A stretch of 64,000 nt of DNA from Warburgia ugandensis (taxonomy: Eukaryota > Streptophyta > Magnoliopsida > Canellales > Canellaceae): positions 21,940,414-22,004,413 of the forward strand of contig CP141134.1 of the NCBI GenBank assembly GCA_035236585.1. Direction: 5' to 3'. Positions 50,213 to 62,942 of the stretch are shown here, piece by piece. Under the pieces are notes generated by a model. It had not been told where the DNA came from. It worked only from the letters and a program-made list of their open reading frames with translations, and made no database searches. Made by a program: the position numbers and the translations under genes. How positions within the stretch are numbered: position 1 is the first letter of the stretch; each line of letters opens with the position of its first letter.

Positions 50213-52215
50213 TGTATTCAATTAAATCCTTGTTTCCAATCATATTCAATGTAGTATTGATCACCAAATGGATAGAGGATTTAGGTGTCAATTTCTTGAT
50301 AAAAAATTTAAGAAATTGATTCCAATTTGCACCTCATCCATTCTATCTTTTGGGATGAAATTGGGTGAGGTTTTGTTCCCAAGACATCATCTATTTGGTC
50401 CTCACATTATGTACATCCAAGCAACAATATATAAAAAGAAAGAGTGTAACATTTAGGGTGTGTATCAAGTATACTGAAGACATCGATTTCCTAGTCAAAA
50501 TTGTAGGAAATTGAATCATGTTCATACCCCATTTCCCCTCATATTTTTCTTTCAATTTAATATGTATTGAATGAAACTCAATTACCATGACCACCATCAA
50601 GACATTCCATCCATTGCAGAAGACAAAAACAACATTTCATTATCTCCTTTCCACAATGATCCAGATGTCCTTTTCCTACACAAACAATATGGGAAAAACA
50701 TGTCTAAATCTTACACTCTTACCCCTTTCATCTCCACTCAATTGACTCCCTTACTTGATTCTTTGTCCCACCAATCATTCTCACACACATCCATGTCAAT
50801 TACATGCAAAGTTTGATTCTCATCATTTTGGAAACACAAGGATCAACCAATAGGAAGCTGGCCATGCGTTTCTGCTTGAGTGAGCAATTTGTATGCTTGC
50901 ATTCAACTTAGCAATTTAACCAATTTAGCTTGGGTAAATGAGAATTTAGCATCTAATCCACTTGTAATACTATAAATTGCACAAAATTAGCAGAAAACAA
51001 AAGAGAAATAACTATTTTAACTTAGCATAACATGCAGGGTTCATTAAATTGAGATTCACAGATGGATTTTAGGAAAATTTTATAAGTAAACTCCTGAACT
51101 ATGTATAGTTTTAGGGACTAAGACCTAAGCAGGTATCGACCATTTCCAAATTCCCTTGACCCTTAGGAAGATCTTCTTATTTTTTATTAGCTTGAGTGAA
51201 GATCACTCCTACTCCAACTAAAGTGAATCTAGTAGGTAGATGTGAAGAATTTCCTAGCAATGAGCGTAGCCTCCACTATAGTGGATCCTCTTGTAGACTC
51301 CCAACCTTCACTCTTCCTCACACTTTCCTTCTAGCTTATATCACCCCCCACAAGTTCTTTAGGTGATATTCCTTGGTAGAATAAGTCCAAGAAAACCCAA
51401 GTCTTTAGCTACTGTTGTAGACCAATTTGAACAGTAAGGTGTTGTGAAATTCCACTCTTGCTATGCCTTCTTCCTCCTTAATTCTCTTGCTCTTTTCTCC
51501 CCCAGTCACCTCTTTGCCACTCCTCCTTCCCTAGCTTAGAGTTCCCCTTCATTTCTTACAAGATTTACTTTTGTTTCACCTAGCTTCCTTAGCTTGCTTT
51601 CACTACTGTTCTAAAAAATCAAAGGACCACGTGTAGGGTCTTCTTCTTTAGCTCGTCCTCCATCTTTTTGGAATCATTTCCTGGTTGATTTTGTTGTGAG
51701 TTTTCCTATGTTTCTTCTAATTTTTTCTCTCCATTGTGGATCACGCATAGGAAGTATGAATGTGGGAGTTTTTCTACCATTTTATTACCAATTTTTTGCA
51801 ACTGTGGGTGGCATATGTTGTGCATGCATGCTACCAACATAGCCCATCATGATGCCATACGAAATTGGGCTGGTTGTATGCATGCATACAATAGCACCAA
51901 TGTAAAATTCCTATCCTAGCCCTTTTAATGTTTCATCTACTTACAATTGCACTCCTACTTTTGTTTGTTGTTCAATTGAACCCTACCTAACTCTCTAGCA
52001 TACCAAGGTCTCCCTTCTTAATGGTTTTATCTAACCCTCTCACTAGTTGCATTTGCTACTCCCTTAACTTCATTACTAAAATATAGAAAGTAATCTTGTA
52101 TTCAATTTCATTGGAAATCAAGGAGATAAAGAAAAGTATAAAAAAGAAATCCTCCATTTTTTTTTTTAGTTTCTATACATTATTGGAAGGGATTTACATA
52201 ATTACAAAGGCTACA
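50213..52215 (-). mobile_element. 2.0-kb LTR, copy B
   Basis: Matches copy A (37691-39686) in the same orientation over about 2.0 kb, including the T-rich tract near 52157-52168 and the end at CTACA. It could be the displaced 5' LTR of the Tekay-type element or an independent solo LTR. No clear primer-binding site on its left and no exact target duplication were found. Its right flank is Tat/Athila pol. Confidence 0.55.
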
Positions 52216-53935
52216 TCATAGCTGAGCTATTTGATTGGCCAGTATGCTTTGTGTTCTAACTTGATAGCTAGATGATAAAGTTTTTCAAACATTAGACAAT
52301 ATGGGGACATTTCAATAGGGGTTTTATGTATAGTTATTTAAGCTTAGATTGCCTCAATTAGTCTAAGAGATTAGTATTTCCTATTGAACTTCACCATTTT
52401 CTCCTCTATTAACATAATTTCTCTATTGGACACTTGAACTTGTTCATTAGTTTGGGGATGGCAAAGCATTACAACTTTGTGGGTTACTCTATGTTTTTTC
52501 ATTTGGTCCTCAAATACCCAATTGCAAAAATGTTTTCCTCCATAGCTAATAATAGTAAGTAGAGTGCAAAGCATGAAAACATATTTTCTCTAAAATATTC
52601 AACCACCACTTAGTGGTAATTTTCTCACACACTATTGTCTTTACCCATTTGGACACGTAGTCCACTCCTACTAGGATGTATAGATTCCCAAAAGAGTTAG
52701 GGAAGGGACCCTTGACATTTATGCCCCAAACATCAAAATTTTAACTATCAAGATTGGGTTTAGGGGCATCATGTCTTTGCAACCAATCTTCCCTAACTTC
52801 TCACAATGATCACATGCTTTGCAATATATGCAAGATTCTTTAAAAACTATGGGCCAGTAAAATCCACATAGTAGGATTTGTGCAATGGTCTTTTTTGCAT
52901 TTTATTGGCCCACACAAGTATGGTTATGATAGAAGGAGATGATTTTATTATGTTCATCAACTGGAACACTTATTCTAATGATTTGGTTAGAACATTACTT
53001 GAATAAGTACAAAATCCTAGCATATAAAGTTCTTGGCCATGGATAGAAAATTAAATGTATTTTGTTTTGACCAATGTGAAGGCAGTTTATCTATTACAAG
53101 ATAATTAACTACATTAGCATGCCAAAGGTAACTGGAAAACCTACAGAAGTTGCACATTAGAGAAAGTTTATTTTATTAGCATAGCTTCAATAGAAGACCC
53201 AACTATTAACTTGGACAGGTCATTAGCAGTAACAATTTCAGAACCTTGCTTGTCCCATATTTCTACGTTGAACTCCTGAAGCAGAAGAATCCATCAGATA
53301 AGTCTAGGTTTAGCATCCTTCTTAAAAAGAAGGTACTTCAAAGCTACATGATTGGAGTAGATGACTACTTAGACCTTAAAACATAGGACCTAATTTGTCC
53401 AATGAAAAGACTATAGCCAACAACTGTTTCTCTATAGTAGAGTAGTTAAGTTGGGGATCATTGAAAGTCTTAATGGCATAATAGATCACATGGGGAAGTT
53501 TAGCAATTTGCAGCCCCAAAACAATGCCGATCGCATAGTCAAAAGCATCACACATAATCTCAAATGGTGCTTTCCAATCTAGTGGATGTATGATAGACAT
53601 AGAGGTGAGTTTGGCTTTAAGGCATTCTATGGCTTTCATGTATTTTTCATCAAATTAAAAACTCACCTCCCATACTAACATATTGCATAGGGACCAATAA
53701 ATTTTGCTAAAATCTTAGATAATCGTCTGTTAATCCAGCATGGCCTAGGAATGAACCGATGACCTTCACCTACCTAGGAGCAGGGAAGTTAAAAATGACG
53801 TCCACTTTTTCCTTATCAACCTTTATGCCATTTTTTTATATTATATGCCCTAACAATATGCCACTTTTCACCACAAAATTGCATTTTTTCTTGTTTAGAA
53901 CCACGAATTTCACTCTACATTCAAGAGTCCTACCT
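52216..53935 (-). mobile_element. Tat/Athila-type pol fragment
   Basis: Fossil minus-strand fragment of a Ty3/Gypsy element of the Tat/Athila clade. Integrase-like sequence lies at about 52370-52900, RNase H-like at about 53200-53640, and the end of the reverse transcriptase at about 53650-53930. The similarity pattern differs from the Tekay-type pol at 40-43 kb, so it is a separate element. Both ends are cut: by copy B on the left and by a plus-strand LTR on the right. Broken, with many lesions. Confidence 0.7.
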
Positions 53936-55842
53936 TCTTAAACACACATTCCAAACTCCAAACTAATCATAAATTCTTAGGAAATCACTTAGCTAATCAA
54001 ATTCCCTCATCTCACTTCACTTTCCTAAATTTCATGCCCATCTCTTTCCTCCCATCTTGTTATCACTTGCTTATCTCATTACCATCCCCCACCTTCCATA
54101 ATTAAAAGGTTTCAATGAGTTTTTAAGGGGGGTGATTACCCTTCCTAAAAAATTGGCATCTCCCCCTACATTTCTTCCAAAGGGCAGCCACCTATCCTAC
54201 TTTTTTGTCCTCTTTAAAAACCTACGCATTTTAACCATACAAATTACTTGTTTTCCATCCCCACCACCCCTCTAACATAGGTCATCTAAGAAAATATAGG
54301 AGAAAAAGTATAAAAGTCCCACAAAAATCAAAGTTTGAGAGAATTTTCTTTAATAGGAAAAATACACCTCCACTTGGAGGAGGGTGTCCTCTTCCTCCAC
54401 CAATTCCTTCTCTCTTTTTCCTTCAACCTCATACTCTTTTGGTGGCTACTACTCCTTCCAAGGTCGATTGCTGCTCGTTCCAACTATTCCACCCCTAGGG
54501 TTGGATTTTCCTTTGAAAGGTTGGTTGAGTTTCATTGATTCTTCTTTTCTTTGCTTATCCTCTGTGCTTCCATTGTTTCCTTGGTACCCTTGATTTCATA
54601 CTTAGTTGCTTGTTAGCCTTGAGTTTAGTTTCATAATCTATTGATTTAAGAGTTATAACTATTTGGCAGTGACAACCAAAATAGTATAGCTACTAGATCA
54701 AAGCCTTTTTCCTTGAACTCTTGTTCTTTCCTTGTTACTTGATTCTTGTTTTGTTTGTGTTTAGTTACTGTTTACCTTGTTGAAGAATCTTAAATCCTTG
54801 ATTCTAATAACTATCACTCTCTTGGAGTGATAGCCTAGAGAGGGCAGTTTTTAAATCAAAATCCTCGCCATCTTTCTCCTTGAAAACTTTTTCCATATCT
54901 TGCTTTCTATCTCATCTTTCCTCTATTGTTTCCCTTGGATCTATTTTGGATATATGCATGCTAGCTTATGATTGAGAGTGGTATGATCTTGATGAAGTTA
55001 GATTAGAGATTTTTTTTTGGGTGTAGTTTTAGTTTAAAGTATGATGTGCTCCACTCTTGTACTTCAATTTAATTAATTCAAAGTGATGTATGGTTTATGT
55101 TTGATGTTTAAATTTCATGGGTTATTAGTTGCTAAATTTATAGGTTAAATTATCCCTTGAATCCATGTCTCTTAGATAGTGAATACATCTTCCATTTACA
55201 GCTTTCATACTCACCATTCTACATGGATTTAACAATCAATTCTCACATGAATCACACTTAAGATTCATGCATAGAACCCATTGGGTCATATGCATCGTTT
55301 TGAGGTGTGATCCCTTTTGATAGTTGTTTGTTTTAATTAGAGTTTCTTATTATAGTTAAAACAGCTTCATAATAGTTTAGCTCATCCCTTAGTTCATAAA
55401 CGCTTTCCATGCTTCATACATGCACTTTTTCCATAGTTATTTTCATGCATAACTCCTTTATTTCCAAACATGTCATGTTTTGATTATTTGTTTAGTTCAT
55501 GTTAGTCCTTCATGCTTTAGGATTAGTTGAATACTAAGATAGTTTCTATTGTTTCAAATTTTAGTTTTAGTTAATTCTAATTTTAGAAAGTTTCCATTTA
55601 GGAAAGTTTTTAAGTTTAGCATGTTTACTTTTAGTATAATTCCATCTTCCATATCACGCATTTGTTTTTAGTTTTTCATCATTTATTTAGGTTAAAAGAT
55701 CTCCTTATTTTTGGCTAGGTTAGATACTTTAAAGTAGGGACCAATAGTATCACATATTTTCTACTCCTCATGGAATTGACCTCCTCGGCTGAGATATTAC
55801 AATTGATTCTTGCGCTTTCGCATTTTAACTTAAAATTAAACA
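53936..55842 (+). mobile_element. 5' LTR of a Tat/Athila-like element
   Basis: Non-coding, ending at a CA just before the primer-binding site. A TATA-like GTATAAAAG lies at about 54310-54318, followed by a pyrimidine-rich leader. The last 90 bp contain the GAATTGACCTCCTCGG and TTGCGCTTTCGC blocks typical of Tat/Athila LTR ends. The left boundary is approximate, where the pol fragment stops. Overlapping open frames at 54335-54593 resemble no known protein. Confidence 0.6.
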
Positions 55843-55848
55843 AGTTTT

Positions 55849-55866
55849 TGGCCCCATTGTTGGGGA
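55849..55866 (+). other. Primer-binding site (tRNA-Asp-like)
   Basis: TGGCCCCATTGTTGGGGA resembles the TGGCGCCGTTGCCGGGGA site that plant Tat/Athila elements use to bind the tRNA primer. It is preceded by the usual TTTT. It fixes the orientation and the end of the LTR. Confidence 0.75.
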
Positions 55867-58800
55867 GTAGCAAAATTTTGTCTAGTGTACCATACTTAGA
55901 TTATTTTCCCCTAGTTTAGGTTTAGGATGTTGCATTTTTTTTTGCATTTTTTTTGCTAATTTCCTTACATTGACTAAATTTATTTAATTTTTGTGATAGA
56001 AAAATAAGCAAAGGAGTAGTAGCAATCCTATGGGCCATAGCTTCATCAATATAGATTATGTTTTTATTGCTTTCCTAGATTAGGATTTGAGTTAAAATTG
56101 TAGTGAGGGCCATTGTAATTTTAATTTTAATTTATTCAATTTTTAAATGGGTTGTAATAATACATGCAAGTGTGGGCTATGGTGGGGCACACTTGATCAT
56201 CATGGGACCCCTCATTACGAGCAATTTTCACCCAAATTTTAATTTTTAGGATAAAGTTCATTTAGTGTAATTTTGCATTTGTGATGGTAGTATAATTCAT
56301 ATAGACTTGAGTCATGCAATGATAACTGTTGCATGATACTTAGGATTGTTTGCATTAGTTCAAGAACCTATTTAACAAAGGTTAGTCAGAGCTTGGCTAT
56401 AACCAAAGCATAGATTGCATGGCTATAGTGTCCAATCTGTTAAGGTGTCTTACCCTTTGTTAAGTAGTATATAGGTAGGCATTAGTTTGCATTTAATTTT
56501 GCATTGCATGTTTATAGCTTTTTGGTGGAATGGAATTTAATGCTAGTAAGGGCCCCATAGGAACCCTTACAAGATAAGAATTGGATTTCATCACCAACTC
56601 CTTGCCCCACCTAGAAATCAATTAACATCCTTGTATGTCGTGATCTCAACCCTTGAATGCTAATTTAAAATCAAGTAAAAAGAGACTTAGGGTATTGAGC
56701 TCATAGGAACCTTTAGAAGGATGTGATCTATTATCCTTTTAGTGGCTTCTGAGCATTATAGTTTTAGTGGCTGTCTTAAAATCCATGTGATTTTTTCATG
56801 CCTTTCATTGACGTCAGTTGAGGTCTAAACACCTTCTGACACAAGGATTGTATTAACCACTTTAGAGCAGAACCCAACTAGTAAGCATTAGCTTAATATG
56901 GATAAAAGGAGGAGCTATATGGATCAAGGTCTAAGAAGTCACCACCTATACATTAACAAAAGATAATGAAGGCACTGCTCAATTAGTGGATATTAGGATT
57001 TGATCGTGCATCATTTAGCTGAGATAGATTGCATCATATAGTTAGGGTTTTTCATAAAAATCATTTTTTGTATATAACAACTTGTTTCATTATATGCAAA
57101 TTTGAGAACAAAGGCCTATTAAGAAGGGGATAGATTTCATAGATTAGATATATAGATGGATAGGATAGATATTATGAAAATTAATTACTTAGGATATGAG
57201 CTTCTAGGCAAGCTGCGCCACAACCTCAGTACCATAATAATTATACCTATTTTGAGCATCCCTATCCCACTCCTTAATGGCCATCAAGCTCCACATACAA
57301 TGATTATTATCAGGAGCCAAAGGATGCACAAAAAATGCATTCACATATTCTAGCAATGACTAAAATCCTAGGACAAATTATAATGGATGGGCTAGGCATC
57401 ATGAACAACCATGGTCTTAGGATTACCAATATTAAGAAGAGCCACAATGGTCCCACCCTAGTCAACACTACCAAAATCATTATGGGTTCAACCTGCTTAG
57501 CCCTTTTTTAGGACCCAAATGCCACAACAATACCAACCCTATAAGTCATTTCATTTACTAGATGAAGAACAACCATCAGAAGAGTATTTGAAGCATATTT
57601 GTGAGATAATCTAACAAGGCCTGGCTGCCATTAAAAAGGTGAATGAGGAAATGAAATCGATATGGGAAAATACTGATAGAAACATTACTGAATTTATAAA
57701 AGGGACTAAGAAAATGAAACAAATTAGGGATAATGAAGAGCCATTTATTACTAATAATCAAATGAAAATCTCTTATGATCATTCTAAGCCACAAAGTCCA
57801 CAACTATTCATAGAAGCCTCCAACTTAGATCTACTTGAGCCATGTCTCATTCCTTGTTACAATTATGATGAAGAGACTTCCATTGATGAAGAGAATGAAG
57901 TAGTAGAAACATCCAACTCAGATCCTCTAGAATTGTGTCCTACTTATTTTTATGACTTTGATGAACACACATCCAGTGCAAAGGTGAATGAGTTGTTTGG
58001 ATACTATGTCGTTAATGAACACTTCTTAGTGGCAAGCAAGAGTTGAACTCCCTATAGAGCTTGAAATTCTAATTGAGCCTTGCAAAGTAGAAAATGTACT
58101 TGATTGGGACCTACAACTTTATTTGAATAAACAACTACCTATGCTAGCTAAACAAGAAGAAAAAGAGTCAGTTGATGTACTAACGCTACATAAAGGGTAC
58201 ACTTTAGAAGATAATTAGGGTTTAAGTAGCACCATGTTCCTGCCTCTAGTAATACAAGAACAAACTTTGAGGGAAGGGTAGAGTCAGCTTATACCCTAAT
58301 TTCAGGACAATGTAAGGAATGGACGAGAAAGATAAATTGAGTATAATGGTCAATGTTATCCCTAAATTTGGTAAAAATGAGGACCATTCAATCATATATG
58401 TCATGGTGGCTCAAGATATCATCATGTAGCACCACCTCAATTTTCAAGTTGGAGAAATTATATTGACTACCATGAAATACTAAAAATGGAGGATCATCAA
58501 TGTAGTTCCACTAAGTTTAAAATTGTGGCGGTCTATTACGTCACATTGTTACCACCGCCAAAATCTCTAGGTGGAGACAATATATAGACTACCACAAGAT
58601 TCTGAAATGGCATGAGAAATCTTGCCAGTTCATTGTTAAGGTTAGGACAAGGAAAAATAAGTTGAACTAGCTAGGTCTAGATTTAGATGGTTAGATTAAT
58701 TATAGGCCATGTTCGGCCGAAGACATTAAACTTAGCGCTCACCAAAAGGCAACCCTTGATTTTTTAGAAAGTCTCATTAGTATGCACTACCCATTCATCA

Positions 58801-59765
58801 TTTAAGCATCCTATATTTCAAAACATTGAGGACAATGTTTAGTTCAAGTTGGAGGTGTAGATAGACATTATATTTCTAACATTTCTTTGACTTTTGAAAA
58901 TTTAAAAAAAATTTGATAAGTTCCTTTATAAAGATGAGAATTTAAAATTTTTGAATATTTAGTTATCTTTTGAACTTTAGCTTACTACTGGAGTTCTATA
59001 CAATTAGTTCACTATTTTACTCTTTTCCTAAAGTGTCTCTTAAAAGATTAAACCTAGAATATTAATTGCACAAAATAGCCATAGATAGTTTATGTTGAAA
59101 AGAAAAATATAACTTAGAAATCCTAAAGAAGATCTGTATAGACTTATAACCCAAGTGAGTTTTGAGTCATTCTTCCTTTCTGAAGGTCATACATAAATCC
59201 AAATTTTTCTTTAGAGAACATTATTTCATAGTTGGTCTCATTATTCTATGTCTTAGTCAACTATTGAGAAATCACAAAAGACTATACCATATATCTCTTA
59301 AGTTTATGATCATTTTTAAGTCATATGAAACCTAGGAAAAGATAGAGGTCATCCTTGTTTAACCTAGAGCCTTAAGCCTTCCTATATTATTTTTCTCTAG
59401 TTAGCCTTTGAGTTTGTAAATATCAGCCTTTTCTTTGTAGCCAAACAACCTTTACCTATATTGAATCACTAAAATATATTCATTACCTATTTTTTTTGGA
59501 AATATATAGAGAAGATTAAAGAAGATCTTGTAAAAAGTATGAAAAATATAATTCAAGAGATGAACTTCAAGGTTAAAAAGAAGAAAAAGTTCAAAAAGGA
59601 TATATAAAGACAAAACAAGAAATAAAAGATAGCCAATGAAAAAGAAGAATGTTCACTCGTGTGAAGAAAAATGGAAAAGTTATAAATACATTGATAGAAG
59701 ACCTTTATATATTTTCCAGACAACCTTTGTTTAGCATTACACCCATTCTTTTAATAACCCTTATC
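55867..59765 (+). mobile_element. Pol-less Tat/Athila-like interior
   Basis: Follows the primer-binding site. 56.0-56.8 kb parallels 0.3-1.3 kb of the first copy. No protease, RT, RNase H or integrase is seen. Near 58690-58755 is the AGCGCT...GGCAACCC motif common near the 3' end of these elements, and at 58806-58858 the ATTGAGGACAATGTT motif with a purine tract. From 59373 the sequence matches 48841-49215. The right end is cut at 59766 by an LTR. An acidic 135-codon open frame (57639-58046) is the longest here and is not recognised. The element is broken and looks non-autonomous. Confidence 0.6.
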
Positions 59766-60327
59766 TCATGACACCCTAGGTTATTCATGAAATTTTTTGC
59801 ATTTATTTCAAAAGGTGGCGCCTCTAAATTTTCAAATACAAAAACAACAAAAGACTTTTCTTTGAAATTCATTTTCCCAAAAAACTGGGTGTCACCTTTA
59901 TGCTCACACTATACATATATATATATATATATAGTTTTCTAGAAGATAGAAATTCATTTCTTAAAGCAGGACCCATCCAGTGGTTCACTTGTACAACCCC
60001 TTTAACATCATATTAAATGTCTAATATCACAATTCAAATGACTAACTACACAATACAAAAGCTTGAATAAAATATATACCTGAGCATAGAAGTATGGTTG
60101 CTGAATTCCTCTTCTTGTGTACATTTTCTCTTGTCTATCTATATCTAAGATATTGTAAACATAACTTCGTAGGGGAGTTTAAGAAGCACACTGAATCTTA
60201 ATATACATTAATTATTCCATAGTAGTTTGAATATTTATTTTCATATCAATTATATTGAATTCGATTTACTGTATGTTTCACATTTCAATAATCCATTTAT
60301 AAACTAAATATCTACATGTTTCATAAT

Positions 60328-60410
60328 CATTAACAATCCATTGATAAATCAATTATTAACATATTTTGTCATCCTTAACAGTCCATTGATAAATCAATTA
60401 TTAACATGTT
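60328..60410. repeat. Short tandem repeat in LTR
   Basis: Two copies of a unit containing CCATTGATAAATCAATTATT, about 48 bp apart, with a diverged third near 60450. The block is AT-rich and can form a small hairpin (TTGATAAATCAA). Confidence 0.55.
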
Positions 60411-61290
60411 TCATAATTATCAATATATGCATGATTCATAAATATAAGTAATCCATTGATTTATCAAACATCTTTAATTATTATTTGTTATCTAAATAGA
60501 CTAATCCAATTCCATTAACCTTACTCTGCATAACAGCTCTACCCATTTATATACCCATATGAAAACTTATATGAAACTATGCTCTCAATCATATACATAT
60601 AGAATTACTACACGTATAATACAATTTTCAAAAGACATACAAAATTATGAATATAATCAATAAGTCTCCTAATCTATATCCCGAGACTATACTGGGTCTC
60701 AGAATCATACCCCTCATGATGTGGGGTTCATATTCACCCAGCCTCTGCTGGTATATCAATATAAGGCATATCATCATACCACATCATATAAGGCATCTTA
60801 TAATGCCATAATATAAGCACCATAGTGCATCAAACATAAGGAATACCATGTTGCAATATGATCCGTACTAGCGCGCTCGGATAACTACCCTGGTCACCAT
60901 AGATACCATGGTGGAAAATATTATGTCACTGACCATATGGGGAGACAAGACTTTCACAGTGGGGCCTTCCTATAATTGCCTCACCTGATTTTTAGCCTCT
61001 CATAGGGCAAGGTATCATCATATAATCAAATTTCGGGAAGCAGGTGGCCAAACACTCATAACTTCCCTAACATAGCACCCCAAGGCATATGCCTATATAA
61101 AACAAACTCTTAGGCCTCCATGGCTAGATGTAAAATAATCATAATAGCAAGCAAATTGCTTGTCACATATTTTACAATAAGAATAACAACCTCACTTATT
61201 AAGTGATAATCCACCAAGGATGTACCCTACAATCCTAGACTCATACATCAGAAATGCTAACATGGTACCCATGTACCATAAGCATAATTT

Positions 61291-61597
61291 CACAATCATA
61301 TAAGATGTACAAGTCTTAATCATATTTGTTAGATAGTAGGTGCACATTAAGCATGAATTATAAGCATAACAATCATTTTAAATAACTAATTCCCATCATT
61401 CACCATACAAAGCACATTTAATGACAATTATACTATTTCCATATCACAATCACATAAGATGTACAAGTCTTAATCATGTTTGTTAGATAGTAGGTGCATA
61501 TTAAGCATGAATTATAAGCATAACATCATTTTAAATAACTAATTCCCATCATTCACCATACAAAGAACATTTAATGACAATTATACTATTTCTATGA
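61291..61597. repeat. 154-bp tandem duplication inside the LTR
   Basis: 61291-61444 and 61445-61597 are nearly identical and adjacent; shared words include AAGATGTACAAGTCTTAATC and TTAGATAGTAGGTGCA. The few differences suggest a fairly recent duplication. Confidence 0.85.
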
Positions 61598-61833
61598 TGT
61601 AACTTTCATAATAAAGAATAAGATCATGTTTAAAACACAAATCTTATTATTTGGTCATGCTTCTTAAATTTCCACCTACCTTGTGTGACGCATTCATTGG
61701 ATTCCACTAGCTTTAATCGCCCTCTTCTCCACGATCGACCGCATGTGCTTCAATCTATACAATGCATAAAGATTCTTTTCTTAATATATATATATATTTA
61801 GATTTAATTACGATCTAATGATCTAATCCTAGG

Positions 61834-61973
61834 TGTGACGACCCGGGTTTTTGTAACATAATTTGTAAAGTATTTTGAAAGGCAGGGCCCTTAAGAGTGT
61901 AAAATTTTTTTGCAAAACAAAGCAGCTAAAATTCTTTTCTTTAGAACTTGTTTTGAAAACCCAAGTCACCACT
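61834..61973 (-). mobile_element. LTR end fragment, 4.5-5 kb family
   Basis: The first 140 bp match 19443-19582 almost base for base, starting TGTGACGACCCGGG. It is then interrupted at 61974 by a plus-strand LTR, so the remainder presumably lies beyond the window. Confidence 0.85.
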
Positions 61974-62401
61974 TGTAATGACTCCAATTTTGTAACATTA
62001 AAATCCTAGGTTAGCAATGAAAAGTTTAGTTTTTGAAGATAAGGACATTTTGGTCATTTCACTATTCACCTTGAATGAACCCAGAAATTTGGTCCTGAAA
62101 ATGGTACCATTAGGTGCGTATTGAAAAAATAAATCCAACAAGACCAAAATCACCCAAAACGGAGTTAAAATGAGCAAGTTATGGCCCTTTGAAGTTCAGG
62201 GGCAAAAATATAATTTTTACTAAAAAACGGATTTAGCCTGCAAAACACAGGGGCCTGTTTTGATACGGGCACCCTTCATCTTCAACCCCCTAGAGGGTTC
62301 TAGAACGGCAGTGATTAGAGGAGAAATCACCGCCATTCTGGAGGTTTCTCCACTGCCATTCAAGGGCAGTGAGTGCCCCCTCCAGAACCCTCTTATAGCT
62401 C

Positions 62402-62409
62402 TATAAATA
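62402..62409 (+). promoter_or_regulatory. LTR TATA-like box
   Basis: TATAAATA about 430 bp inside the LTR, followed by a GC-rich leader. It parallels 37140-37147 in the minus-strand relative. Confidence 0.55.
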
Positions 62410-62757
62410 GAGCTCTTGGGCGCCTCTAATGGCAGCCCAAAAGCTTGAGAAAAACCCGTTTTGAAGAAGCAACCAAGAGGAGAAACGAGGGGAAAAACCT
62501 AGCAACGAGCCAGGTATGCCCAAGATCCCTCAAAACCCATCTTCATAGTAGTCCTAGGCTCAGTTTCCCTAAGTTTTTGCATGAAAAATCATACAAAATA
62601 GAGCCCTCGAGAGTCACCAAGGACCCAGGGATGATCCCTAGGCCGCACTGGTTCGACAGGGTCAAACCAGGGTGTCCTGAGGATGCCCCGGTCCCCCAAC
62701 AAAAGAAACATTCCAGACGGACCGTAACGCATCGACCGCGTTTGAGAAAACCAAACA

Positions 62758-62827
62758 GGCGCGTCCACGGACGCGCCCGCAAAAGGAAGAGAAGGGCAGG
62801 AAAATCCGGCGCTTCTGCAGAAGCGCC
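62758..62827. other. Two strong palindromes in the LTR leader
   Basis: GGCGCGTCC (62758-62766) pairs with GGACGCGCC (62769-62777) around a 2-base centre. At 62808-62827 lies the perfect 20-bp palindrome GGCGCTTCTGCAGAAGCGCC. They are 30 bp apart in the GC-rich leader. They could form hairpins in the transcript; the function is unknown. Confidence 0.75.
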
Positions 62828-62834
62828 CACTGGG

Positions 62835-62942
62835 GCGCATGCCACTGACGTACAATGCGCTAGCTATTCAGGATTTTTCACTTCTTAAGAACAGCCGGGG
62901 CTCATGCTGCTGACGCGCAGCGCGCTAGCATTCCGCATTTCA
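62835..62942. repeat. Diverged tandem repeat in the LTR leader
   Basis: Two adjacent units of about 60 bp share the blocks CTGACG, GCGCTAGC, ATTC and TTTCAC (62845-62881 and 62909-62942). It lies directly behind the palindromes. Confidence 0.55.

Larger units (their letters stand above)
59766..61833 (-). mobile_element. LTR, partial, same family as 18347-26185
   Basis: Starts at the CATGACACCC near 59766. Its 59766-61745 part matches the reverse complement of 24375-26185. A donor-like site lies at 61673-61680. At 61834 it is interrupted by an LTR of the 4.5-5 kb family, so the rest should lie beyond the window. It contains a 154-bp tandem duplication (61291-61597). No known protein is encoded. 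Confidence 0.7.

Noticed and set aside
62445-62888. 147-codon open frame and antisense partners of 88-100 codons
   Set aside because: Several overlapping frames on both strands are open because the LTR leader is GC-rich. None resembles a protein.
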